Assembly: GCA_947589095.1 (NCBI GenBank)
Contig: CANQBX010000028.1
Coordinates: 1-44,053, forward strand
DNA length: 44,053 bases
Reading direction: 5' to 3'
Origin: an uncultured Lachnospiraceae bacterium
GTDB lineage: Bacteria > Bacillota > Clostridia > Lachnospirales > Lachnospiraceae
Shown here: one piece after another, positions 30,852 to 37,856 of the stretch
How the letters are laid out: each line of letters opens with the position of its first letter
How positions within the stretch are numbered: position 1 is the first letter of the stretch
Translations under genes and position numbers: made by a program
Notes under the pieces: generated by a model
What the model was told of the DNA's origin: nothing
Database searches by the model: none
What the model saw: the letters and a program-made list of their open reading frames with translations, nothing else

Positions 30852-32075
30852 ATGATAAAAAGAGGCATGATGAAATATGGGCCGTATGAAATCGAGAAGA
30901 TCACAGGCCAAAAGTGGCGGAAGAAAAAATCCTATCGCTATTTATACCGGCTGATCTGCCGGCGAGATGTGTTGCGGGCTGCGTTCTTCCGGATGCGGAA
31001 GAAAAAGACCAAGAGAGTAGACATCCGAGAAGTGGCGGCTGATCTGGAGGCATGGATCGACAGAATACAGCTGAAGCTTATAAATACGAAACCTCCTGAA
31101 TGGAAGGTGGAGTTCCCGGATTTGGCATTCCGGCCACCGAAACATAAGCCGGTATACCGAAAAGAACGTGGGAAGGTGAGGGAGACTTATGAACCGACCC
31201 TGGAGGAATTGTGGATTCAGCACGCGATTATCCTGATTCTGGAACCGATTATCTATGGCAGCAGCTACCCGCATTCCTATTCGTCGTTCCCTAAACGGGG
31301 AGGCCTGCGCGGGAAGAACACGCTCGCCAGATGGATCCGTTCAGGAAAAGGAATCCGGAATTTTGCCCAGTGTGATATACGCCATTTTTATGCGCACATC
31401 CGGCGTGATGTGATCATGAAGGCGCTGGGCAGGAGAATCCATGACAGGATGTTCCTGTATTTGATTGAGGTATGCCTTACATGGTTCCCGAAGATGCTGC
31501 CGCTTGGCTTTTTCCTTTCCCAGTGGTTTGCTAACTACCTGCTTCAGGCGTTGGATTTCGGGCTGAAATGCGTTGTGAAGGTTGCCCATGTGCTCCGCTA
31601 TCTGGACAATATTACGTTGGCAGATGATAGTAAAAAGAAGCTGCATGCTGCCATTCTCTATATCCGGAGGTTCCTTGGGAGACATAAACTTCGGATGAAA
31701 AATGACTGGCAGGTATTCCGGTTTGAATACGTCCGGAAGGATGGGTCCATTACCGGAAGACCGGTCTCTGCGATGGGCTGGGTCTTTCACAGGAACAGGA
31801 CCACCTTGAGAAAGAACAATATTCTGCATCTTTCAAGGGTGACACAAAGGCTGTATCGACGCAAAGAAGAAAAGAAAAAATTCCCATTGAGAACATGCCG
31901 ATCATTTTCAAGCCTTATGGGATGGGTTAAACATGCGGATGTATATGACTGGTATTTAGACCGGGTCAAGCCCTATGTCCGGTATAAGACAGTCAGAAAA
32001 ATAATATCGAAGAAAGACAAGGAGGAAGCGAGAAATGCGAGAATGGCAGAAGGAGCAGTGCTCCGTGCGGCCTAA
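30852..32075 (+). CDS. DGR-type reverse transcriptase
   Basis: A 407-residue RT of DGR size. Motif A is CDIRHFY (174-180, D175). Motif LGFFLSQ (218-224) has the SQ typical of DGR RTs. The catalytic box reads YLDN (250-253) instead of the usual YxDD, then ITLADDSKKKL. A basic N-terminus precedes SYSSFPKRGGLRGKNTL, the usual RT fingers element. It reverse-transcribes TR with adenine misincorporation. ATG 30852 has AGAGG upstream; 30867 or 30870 are alternatives. Confidence 0.9.
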   Translation: MIKRGMMKYGPYEIEKITGQKWRKKKSYRYLYRLICRRDVLRAAFFRMRKKKTKRVDIREVAADLEAWIDRIQLKLINTKPPEWKVEFPDLAFRPPKHKPVYRKERGKVRETYEPTLEELWIQHAIILILEPIIYGSSYPHSYSSFPKRGGLRGKNTLARWIRSGKGIRNFAQCDIRHFYAHIRRDVIMKALGRRIHDRMFLYLIEVCLTWFPKMLPLGFFLSQWFANYLLQALDFGLKCVVKVAHVLRYLDNITLADDSKKKLHAAILYIRRFLGRHKLRMKNDWQVFRFEYVRKDGSITGRPVSAMGWVFHRNRTTLRKNNILHLSRVTQRLYRRKEEKKKFPLRTCRSFSSLMGWVKHADVYDWYLDRVKPYVRYKTVRKIISKKDKEEARNARMAEGAVLRAA

Positions 32076-32376
32076 AGAACTGGAGCGGGTTAACTCAGAC
32101 ACGTTCATCCAGAGGAGAAATATCGAATCGTATGAGCGCGAGGGCTTTGATGGTCAGATGGAGACAGGATACACTTGTGAGAGCCGATTCCTGAGCATTG
32201 AGGAGTATTGCAATCTCCAGGAACAGAATGCCAGGCAGGAAGCTATACAGGGAGACATTCTGACATCCATGGCCGGACAGGCCGAAATCTATGAAAACCA
32301 GCTGCTCATTATGAGCGGCATGGCAGATCTTTATGAAGAGATCGAAGCTATCAAAGCAAAGGAAGGAGGTATGTAA
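32035..32376 (+). CDS. Hypothetical tail-region protein, 113 residues
   Basis: It starts within the RT gene (41-base overlap, GGAGG upstream). The C-terminal half is a coiled coil (EEYCNLQEQNARQEA ... YEEIEAIKAKEGG). Similar small proteins follow tail genes in Lachnospiraceae phages. Because it is translationally coupled to RT one could ask whether it is a DGR accessory, but its sequence does not look like a four-helix Avd. Confidence 0.5.
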   Translation: MREWQKEQCSVRPKELERVNSDTFIQRRNIESYEREGFDGQMETGYTCESRFLSIEEYCNLQEQNARQEAIQGDILTSMAGQAEIYENQLLIMSGMADLYEEIEAIKAKEGGM

Positions 32377-32377
32377 G

Positions 32378-32491
32378 ATGCTGGGAATTTATATTAAGCT
32401 TGTGGAAAATGGGCGAGATATCGAAACTGTGCCTCAGAAATTCCGGGAGGCGGTTCGGGAAGCGTTGGAAAAGGCAGGGAAGGACTCTTGA
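32378..32491 (+). CDS. XkdX / CD1375-type small protein
   Basis: A 37-residue protein (MLGIYIKLVENGRDIETVP...REAVREAL) matching the pattern of tiny XkdX-like or CD1375-family proteins found after the tail fibre genes of Firmicute phages. GGAGG lies 8-10 bases before ATG. The function is unknown. Confidence 0.7.
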   Translation: MLGIYIKLVENGRDIETVPQKFREAVREALEKAGKDS

Positions 32492-32586
32492 TGTAGAGGC
32501 TGCCTGCTGGTTCTGGGAAGATAATAATGGCATTATAATAAGTAAGGCAATGCCCCGTGATTGAATTAAAAGTAGGAGGAACCGCC

Positions 32587-32823
32587 ATGACCCTTCTTCA
32601 GATTATTGATATTTTATGCTCTGTTACGACAAAACAGTCCGATCTGCTTCGCGAGTTGGTGACTGATTTGGAGCATATGAGCCAGGTATCTTCTGCAGTT
32701 AAGTCGTACTACCGAGAAAAGCTCGACAGCATAGAAGATGAACTGGATATTGCTGAGTATGGTTGCAGAGGCATCCCATTCATTGATGGGGCAGAAAAAG
32801 ATATTTCAAAGCAGGAGCCGTGA
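32587..32823 (+). CDS. Hypothetical 78-residue protein
   Basis: A helical protein of 78 residues with coiled-coil propensity, preceded by AGGAGGAACC. It lies between tail and lysis genes. A GTG at 32557 would add ten residues but has no ribosome site. The terminator stem overlaps its stop codon. I do not recognise the family. Confidence 0.55.
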   Translation: MTLLQIIDILCSVTTKQSDLLRELVTDLEHMSQVSSAVKSYYREKLDSIEDELDIAEYGCRGIPFIDGAEKDISKQEP

Positions 32824-32835
32824 GGCTCCTTTTTT
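32813..32835 (+). terminator. Terminator before the lysis genes
   Basis: AGGAGCC-GTGA-GGCTCCT followed by TTTTT. It overlaps the 3' end of the preceding gene. The lysis genes lie beyond it and so also depend on read-through or a new promoter. Confidence 0.85.
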
Positions 32836-32892
32836 GAATGCGAAAAGAGTAAAAAGTTGAGGAAAATGAATAAAAAATAGGAGGAAACATTT

Positions 32893-33288
32893 GTGAGCGA
32901 TATTTTATTTGAGGTAGTAAAACTGCTGGTTATGGTTGCCGTACTGGTTATTACCAGATATGTTATTCCATGGATTAGATCCAAAATCGAGAATGATAAG
33001 CTGACTGCTATCACTGAATGGGCAAGGATTGCTGTGCTGGCGGCTCAGCAGATAATGACGACGAAAGACGGGGCTGAGAAAAAGGCTATTGTTACTGAGT
33101 TTTTGAAAGAGATATTAACCGATAAAAATATAGCCCTTAGTGATTACCAGTTGGATATTTTGATTGAAGCGGCCGTAAAACAAATGAAGATGTCGGCACC
33201 TATGGAAGGCATCCTGGCAGAAGCAGGGGGCGATATGAATTTTCTTTCTGATAAGGAAGAAGGGGTGAAATGTGAAGAAGGGGATTGA
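32893..33288 (+). CDS. Holin, LLH family
   Basis: A 131-residue protein with one N-terminal membrane segment (about 5-25) followed by a long amphipathic charged part, as in LLH-type phage holins. It makes membrane lesions that release the lysin. GTG start with AGGAGG 9 bases upstream. It overlaps the lysin gene by 17 bases. Confidence 0.75.
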   Translation: MSDILFEVVKLLVMVAVLVITRYVIPWIRSKIENDKLTAITEWARIAVLAAQQIMTTKDGAEKKAIVTEFLKEILTDKNIALSDYQLDILIEAAVKQMKMSAPMEGILAEAGGDMNFLSDKEEGVKCEEGD

Positions 33289-34669
33289 TATCAGCAAGTG
33301 GCAGGCCACTGTGGATTTCCACAAAGTGGCCGCAGACGGGATTGATTTTGTCATCCTGCGGGAAGGCTATCGCAAGACGGTAGACCAGCGATTCTACGAG
33401 TACGTGGCCGGAGCACAAAATGCTGGATTGGACGTGGTCGGAGTGTATCATTTCAGTTATGCTCAGAATGTGGCTGACGTAATTGCAGAGGCTCAGGCAT
33501 GCATCAGCAATGTGGAAGCTGCCGGACTGGGGAAGGAAACGATTCTGTTCTATGATTTCGAGTACGACACGGTGGACAAAGCCCAAGCGGCCGGAATCAC
33601 CCTTGGCAAGGCTGAATGCGTCCAGTTTTCAGAGGTGTTCTGCGATTATGTCAGGGAACGCGGATATCGCCCGGGAATATATACCAATACCGATTATTAC
33701 CGCCGTATGTACGATCCGGAGACAATCAGCAAGTATCTGTTCTGGCTTGCCGATTACACCGGGGAACCGGATCTGCCGTGTGATTTCCACCAATACACGG
33801 ACAGTGGTCGGGTGAGTGGAATCAATGGCAGTGTTGATATGGATTATTGGTATACGGATGAGAAAGGGGATGAGACGATGGCTGTTTTGATCGGGAGCGC
33901 GAGAAGCAACGAGAATGGCGGAATCAACAGTGGCAAGGCAGGAGACCAAACAGGCGGAGAGGTTAGTACCCAAAACTGGTATCTGCACACCAAAGGATGG
34001 GTTGTGATCCGTCCAAACAGCCAGGAGGTTGCGGAGATCATAGCAAAAACCATGGAAGCGCTATGTACCAATAACAAAGTGGGCTATTGCCAAGATCACC
34101 GGTTGACCGGTTTTAATGCCGCGAAGGAGGTTGGATTCGACGTAAAAAAGATCACCAAGCCGGTCGAGATCGATTGCAGCGAGGGCGTCAGGATCTGCGT
34201 GTGTGCTGCTGGCATACAGGTGGGAGACTTCTACACCGGCAATGAAGCGGAAACCCTGGACAAGGCGAAAGATCCGGACGGCAGAGATGCGTTTACTGTC
34301 ATTAAGGACTCGAAGGTCTGCAGTTCTTCCGATTTGCTGCAGAGGGGTGATATTCTAGTGACCCGTACCAAGGGTCACACGGTCGTCGTCCTGTCCAACG
34401 GGGCCAAGGTCAAGAAGTATGTAATCGGGTGGAACCATGACGACATTGGAGGATGGTGGTATGCAGATACATCGAGTACATACCTCAAATCCTGCTGGAG
34501 GGTCATCAATGGTCATAAGTATTATTTTGATGATCGTGGGTATGCAGTTACCGGTTGGCAGCAGCTTGACGGCAAGTGGTATTTCTTCGAAAATACAAAA
34601 GGCGATGCACTTGAATGCGCATTATACCTGACAGATCAGACTGGCGTACAGGCCCCTGGCGCTTTTTAA
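33272..34669 (+). CDS. Endolysin: GH25 muramidase + NlpC/CHAP-like domain + cell-wall repeats
   Basis: A 465-residue three-part lysin. Residues 1-205 are a GH25 muramidase (GIDISKW with D6, YDFEY with D95 and E97). Residues 210-410 are a second catalytic domain (IGSARSNENGGINSGKAGDQTGGEV...GWVVIRPN, later RGDILVTRTKGHTVVVLSNG) of the type seen in Clostridia phage lysins. The end holds two choline-binding-like repeats (GHKYYFDDRGYAVTGWQQ, GKWYFFEN). It degrades peptidoglycan. GTG start. Confidence 0.92.
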   Translation: MKKGIDISKWQATVDFHKVAADGIDFVILREGYRKTVDQRFYEYVAGAQNAGLDVVGVYHFSYAQNVADVIAEAQACISNVEAAGLGKETILFYDFEYDTVDKAQAAGITLGKAECVQFSEVFCDYVRERGYRPGIYTNTDYYRRMYDPETISKYLFWLADYTGEPDLPCDFHQYTDSGRVSGINGSVDMDYWYTDEKGDETMAVLIGSARSNENGGINSGKAGDQTGGEVSTQNWYLHTKGWVVIRPNSQEVAEIIAKTMEALCTNNKVGYCQDHRLTGFNAAKEVGFDVKKITKPVEIDCSEGVRICVCAAGIQVGDFYTGNEAETLDKAKDPDGRDAFTVIKDSKVCSSSDLLQRGDILVTRTKGHTVVVLSNGAKVKKYVIGWNHDDIGGWWYADTSSTYLKSCWRVINGHKYYFDDRGYAVTGWQQLDGKWYFFENTKGDALECALYLTDQTGVQAPGAF

Positions 34670-34719
34670 ACGCAAGCGTGCCTGCATAATCCATACCAAG
34701 TAAAACAAAATGAATCTTA

Positions 34720-34742
34720 CCCCGGGGAGAAATCTCCGGGGG
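34720..34742 (+). terminator. GC hairpin after the lysin gene
   Basis: CCCC (34720-34723) and GGAGA (34726-34730) pair with TCTCC and GGGG with a two-base bulge. A CCCCTTTTT occurs 25 bases later. It may end the late transcript. Confidence 0.45.
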
Positions 34743-34794
34743 TGATCCTGATGGAAGTGCCCCTTTTTACATTTCAAATCAGGAGGAAAGAAAA

Positions 34795-35547
34795 GTGAAT
34801 AGTTTTATTGCGTGGATAGGCGGCAAAAAGCTGCTTAGGAAGGAAATTGTCAGTCGTTTTCCGGAAGACGGGTTTGACCGTTATGTTGAAGTGTTTGGAG
34901 GGGCCGGCTGGGTTCTGTTCGAAAAGGAACCCGGCAAGGAGCTGGAGGTGTTTAATGATATTGACAGCAATTTGATCAATCTGTATCGTTGCGTAAAGTA
35001 TCATTGCGAAGAATTGCAAAAGGAGCTGAATTGGATGGCAATATCCAGAGAGCAGTTCTTTGATAGTAGGAGCCAGTTGGAGGGCCGCGGATTAACTGAT
35101 ATTCAGAGAGCGGCTCGTTATTTACATATTATAAAAGTAAGCTTTGGAGCTGATAGGAGAACCTTTGGTACAAACAAAAAGAATCTTTCGGGTACTATTG
35201 ATTATTTGACTTTAGTGCAGGAAAGGCTTAAAAATGTAGTAATTGAGAATAAAGACTTTGAGGATCTTATCAAGGTTTATGATCGTCCCAGAGCCCTGCT
35301 GTACCTGGATCCACCGTATCATGGGACAGAAAAATACTATGAGGGAGGTTTTAAATTAGAAGATCACCTCCGTTTGCGAGAATCTCTTGGAAAGGTGAAG
35401 GGGCGTTTTATTTTATCGTATAATGACGATGAATTTATCCGGGATTTATACAAAGGCTTTCGGATAGAGTCCATCAGCAGAAATTGCGGTCTAACCAATA
35501 AAGGAACTGCAGGGGAATTTAATGAATTGATTATCAGGAATTACTAA
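34795..35547 (+). CDS. Dam-type DNA adenine methyltransferase
   Basis: A 250-residue D12-class N6-adenine methylase: FIAWIGGKKLL at the start, SAM-binding VEVFGGAGW (31-39) and catalytic LDPPYHG (DPPY 172-175). The target may be GATC as in Dam, but specificity cannot be read off. GTG start with AGGAGGAAAG upstream. No restriction partner is present, so it is an orphan, possibly protecting phage DNA or affecting transposase and promoter binding. Mu carries its own DNA modification gene, mom, at the same right-end place. Confidence 0.88.
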   Translation: MNSFIAWIGGKKLLRKEIVSRFPEDGFDRYVEVFGGAGWVLFEKEPGKELEVFNDIDSNLINLYRCVKYHCEELQKELNWMAISREQFFDSRSQLEGRGLTDIQRAARYLHIIKVSFGADRRTFGTNKKNLSGTIDYLTLVQERLKNVVIENKDFEDLIKVYDRPRALLYLDPPYHGTEKYYEGGFKLEDHLRLRESLGKVKGRFILSYNDDEFIRDLYKGFRIESISRNCGLTNKGTAGEFNELIIRNY

Positions 35548-35567
35548 GTATTATTTTTTTAAAGTAT

Positions 35568-35601
35568 AAATAACGAAATACGTTATATTTTAACAAAATG
35601 A
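35568..35601. promoter_or_regulatory. Palindromic operator upstream of the right-end HTH gene
   Basis: TAACG-AAATA-CGTTA followed by TATATTTTAACAAAATGA, 32 of 34 identical to 28933-28966. It lies 46-79 bp before the HTH gene. TATGAT/TATAAA around 35619-35629 may be the -10. It suggests autoregulation. Confidence 0.7.
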
Positions 35602-35655
35602 TATTTGCAACGTGCCTCTATGATATAAAATAGTATCAAAAGGGGCATGAAAATC

Positions 35656-35931
35656 ATGGTTAAGATTCATTTATCAAGGCTTCTTGGGGAAAAGAGGTGG
35701 ACTCAGAAAGAACTGGCTGATGCTACCGGAATCCGTCCTTCTACGATCAACGAATGGTATCATGAATTTGTGTCTCGTTTGAATGTTGACCACATCGATA
35801 AAATTTGTGAGGCACTCAACTGTGAAATATCTGATTTACTGGAATACATACCAAACGAGCATCGCACAACTGGAAAGGATCTGATAATTGAAGAACATGG
35901 AAACCGGAAGCCGAAGAAAGAAAACAAATGA
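35656..35931 (+). CDS. XRE-family HTH regulator at the right end
   Basis: A 91-residue protein with a Cro/CI-like HTH (about 5-65, KRWTQKELADATGIRPSTINEWY) and a basic tail. An ATG at 35647 is also possible; AGGGG fits either. It follows the shared palindrome and is the likely protein that binds it and the copy before the DGR target. It is separate from the left-end repressor. A strong terminator follows. Confidence 0.75.
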   Translation: MVKIHLSRLLGEKRWTQKELADATGIRPSTINEWYHEFVSRLNVDHIDKICEALNCEISDLLEYIPNEHRTTGKDLIIEEHGNRKPKKENK

Positions 35932-35940
35932 TTTTCAAGA

Positions 35941-35981
35941 GGGCGTTTTAAGGGCAATAAAAACCTTTAAAACGCCCTTTT
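35941..35981. terminator. Bidirectional terminator at the prophage right end
   Basis: GGGCGTTTTAA-GG (35941-35953) pairs with CCTTTAAAACGCCC (35964-35977) with one bulge, then TTTT. It insulates the prophage from the host genes. Confidence 0.8.
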
Positions 35982-36010
35982 GAATTATTAGATTAAAGTG
36001 GTTTTGGGAA

Positions 36011-36050
36011 CTTGTGCGAAAAATTTTCGGATTTTGCGCGAAAAGCTACA
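36011..36050. mobile_element. Probable right end of the Mu-like prophage
   Basis: The sequence from TTGTGCGAAAAA (36012-36023) contains the palindrome CGAAAA-A-TTTTCG and a second GCGCGAAAAG, and ends in CTACA at 36050. Mu-type elements end in TG...CA. Host coding sequence of a cell-wall-binding protein resumes at the next bases. No inverted counterpart was found at the left side of the window. Confidence 0.6.
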
Positions 36051-36192
36051 CTGGCAGCAGATCGGCGGCGTGTGGTACTATTTCAAGACGGTGTCGGACG
36101 GCACGAAGGGTATTCTGTATACGGATACAAGGACGCCCGACGGCTATCATGTGAACGCGGACGGCAGCTGGGACGGAAAGCCTGCGGCATAA
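36051..36192 (+). pseudogene. 3' remnant of a host cell-wall-binding protein gene
   Basis: The frame from TGG at 36052 reads WQQIGGVWYYFK, a classic choline-binding-like (CW_1) repeat, then an end TPDGYHVNADGSWDGKP typical of Lachnospiraceae surface proteins. Its 5' part is cut off exactly at the presumed prophage end. The missing half does not occur at the other side of the prophage in this window. Confidence 0.85.
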
Positions 36193-36231
36193 ACAGAGAA
36201 GCGTGATCATTGGAACAGAATCGGATTCTTC

Positions 36232-36320
36232 CGGCGCCGGCCATGAAAGCCATGCAGTATGGCGGCCGGCGCCGAAACGATTCCGGTATACAAAAAAAGA
36301 GCGCCGGTGACGCTCTTTTT
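36232..36320. terminator. Two hairpins behind the interrupted host gene
   Basis: CGGCGCCGGCC (36232-36242) pairs with GGCCGGCGCCG (36264-36274) perfectly. Then AAAAAGAGCG (36294-36303) pairs with CGCTCTTTTT (36311-36320), a bidirectional intrinsic terminator that serves the host gene and the leftward DUF1858 gene. Confidence 0.85.
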
Positions 36321-36365
36321 GCGCCGCCCCATCCTGCGGCGGCATGAAAGCATTCTTACGCCGAA

Positions 36366-36566
36366 TTACTTCGCTGCCAGATACTCCTGGATCATGGACA
36401 GTACCTGGTCGCTGTCCAGGCCGTGTACCATGCAGGCTTCCTCCAGGCTTTCATTGATGGAAGAAGGGCATCCCACGCAGTGCATTCCCGCCTGCATCAG
36501 GATATAAGCGATGCCCGGCTGATAATTAAGCATCTCGCCCATCGTTGTCGCTTTGGTGATCTCCAT
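36366..36566 (-). CDS. DUF1858-domain protein
   Basis: A 66-residue protein of the DUF1858 (hybrid cluster protein-associated) family, with the pattern TTMGEMLNYQPGIAYILMQAGMHCVGCPSS holding the two typical cysteines. It starts at 36566 on the minus strand with AAGGAG upstream. The molecular function is unknown, perhaps redox-linked. This is host chromosome rather than phage. Confidence 0.85.
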   Translation of the reverse strand: MEITKATTMGEMLNYQPGIAYILMQAGMHCVGCPSSINESLEEACMVHGLDSDQVLSMIQEYLAAK

Positions 36567-36685
36567 ATCGGTATTGCTCCTTTCTTTCGCTTATCCCTGC
36601 CGGCGTCCGCAGAACCGGACCGGGATGGAATGTCTTTACTTTATCACTATTTCTGCTAAAATACAAGACCGGAAACGATCCAAAA

Positions 36686-36743
36686 GTACAACAGGAGTAC
36701 AACAAAATTTCAGCTTGCAATCCGCATCGCCGGATAATATAAT
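36686..36743 (+). promoter_or_regulatory. LytTR-type direct repeats and promoter
   Basis: GTACAACA occurs at 36686-36693 and 36697-36704, 11 bp apart as in LytTR sites. Promoter: -35 TTGCAA (36715-36720), 17-bp spacer, -10 TATAAT (36738-36743). The regulator gene starts at 36780, so autoregulation is likely. One inverted copy (TGTTGTAC, 37728-37735) lies before the gene at 37857. Confidence 0.75.
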
Positions 36744-36779
36744 GATATCCATCGGATACCGAGTGAGGAGATAAAGCGG

Positions 36780-37514
36780 ATGTTTGAGATAGCGATCTGC
36801 GATGACGATCAGGAATTTCTGACCGCCTTTGAGGCGCGGCTTACGGCCGCCGTTCAGGAGATGGACATGTCCGGCCGTATTGTCTGCTATACGGACTGCG
36901 GCGCGCTTCTGGAGGATGTCCGCGGCGGGCGGAAGTATGACCTGCTTTTTCTGGACATTCTTTTCGGCGCGGCGGAAACCCAGCGCGAGATGGGTATGAG
37001 TACGGCGAAAGTCCTGCGTGAGATGGGCGTCGGCGCGGATATCATTTTCATGTCCACGAGCCCGGACTTCGCGGTGGACAGCTTTGATGTGTCGCCTCTG
37101 CACTATCTTCTGAAGCCGATCGAGGATGGAAAGCTGAAAATGGCGCTTGCCCGATTCTTTGATCGGAACCAACCGGGAAGCCTGAGTTTTTCTTCTCCCA
37201 GAGGGATTCTCCGTATCCTGCTGGCGGATATCCTGTATTTTGAAATTTACGGCCATGAGATTCTGATTCACCAGACGGGTGGGAACTGCGATACCAGTAC
37301 GGGGACACTGAAGGAACTGGAGGCGGTGCTTCCGACGCGGACCTTTGTACGGCCCCATCGGAGTTATCTTGTGAATCTGGACCATGCGGCGGAGATTTCC
37401 CGCTATCGGATCCGGCTGGACGACGGGGAATTCATTCCCATCAGCAAGAATCTCTACCGCCGGACGCAGGAGAGCTTTATCGAGTATGCGGAAGGCAGTT
37501 GTTTCTCGCTGTGA
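36780..37514 (+). CDS. LytTR-family response regulator
   Basis: A 244-residue protein with a receiver domain (acidic pocket D8-D10, phospho-acceptor D59 in LLFLDI, and LLKP at the end) and a C-terminal LytTR DNA-binding domain (about 135-240, VRPHRSYLVNLDHA). It resembles AgrA/VirR regulators. No kinase gene is directly adjacent. Likely targets are its own promoter and the gene at 37857, based on shared half-sites. Confidence 0.9.
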   Translation: MFEIAICDDDQEFLTAFEARLTAAVQEMDMSGRIVCYTDCGALLEDVRGGRKYDLLFLDILFGAAETQREMGMSTAKVLREMGVGADIIFMSTSPDFAVDSFDVSPLHYLLKPIEDGKLKMALARFFDRNQPGSLSFSSPRGILRILLADILYFEIYGHEILIHQTGGNCDTSTGTLKELEAVLPTRTFVRPHRSYLVNLDHAAEISRYRIRLDDGEFIPISKNLYRRTQESFIEYAEGSCFSL

Positions 37515-37606
37515 CGGGTATTTTCCGTCCGGTTTATTCCCTGAACTGCGACGTCATGCCGGAAAGGGACGTCTGCGGCGTTTTCTGTATTTTCGGATAA
37601 ATGGAC

Positions 37607-37646
37607 CCGCGCGGAGGGACTGCAGTCCCAACGCGCGGATTTTTTC
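37607..37646 (+). terminator. Terminator of the LytTR gene
   Basis: CCGCGCG (37607-37613) with CGCGCGG (37632-37638) enclosing GGGACTGCAGTCCC, followed by a run of T. Between 37515 and 37856 I otherwise see only the LytTR half-site and the leader of the next gene. Confidence 0.85.
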
Positions 37647-37856
37647 ATGTCCTCTCCGGGGCGATTCACGCGCAACGGATTGTTTTTTCAGGTTTCCTAT
37701 GACAAAATCTGTATCAGATTCCCCTTTTGTTGTACATTTGTAGACTCTTGCCTGTTAATCTGTGATTAATGAAACTGCTATTTTGCGGAATCTGTTTTCC
37801 TGCGCGGCGGGAGAATGAGACATTGATACACGGATTGACGTGACAGGAGGTTTAAC

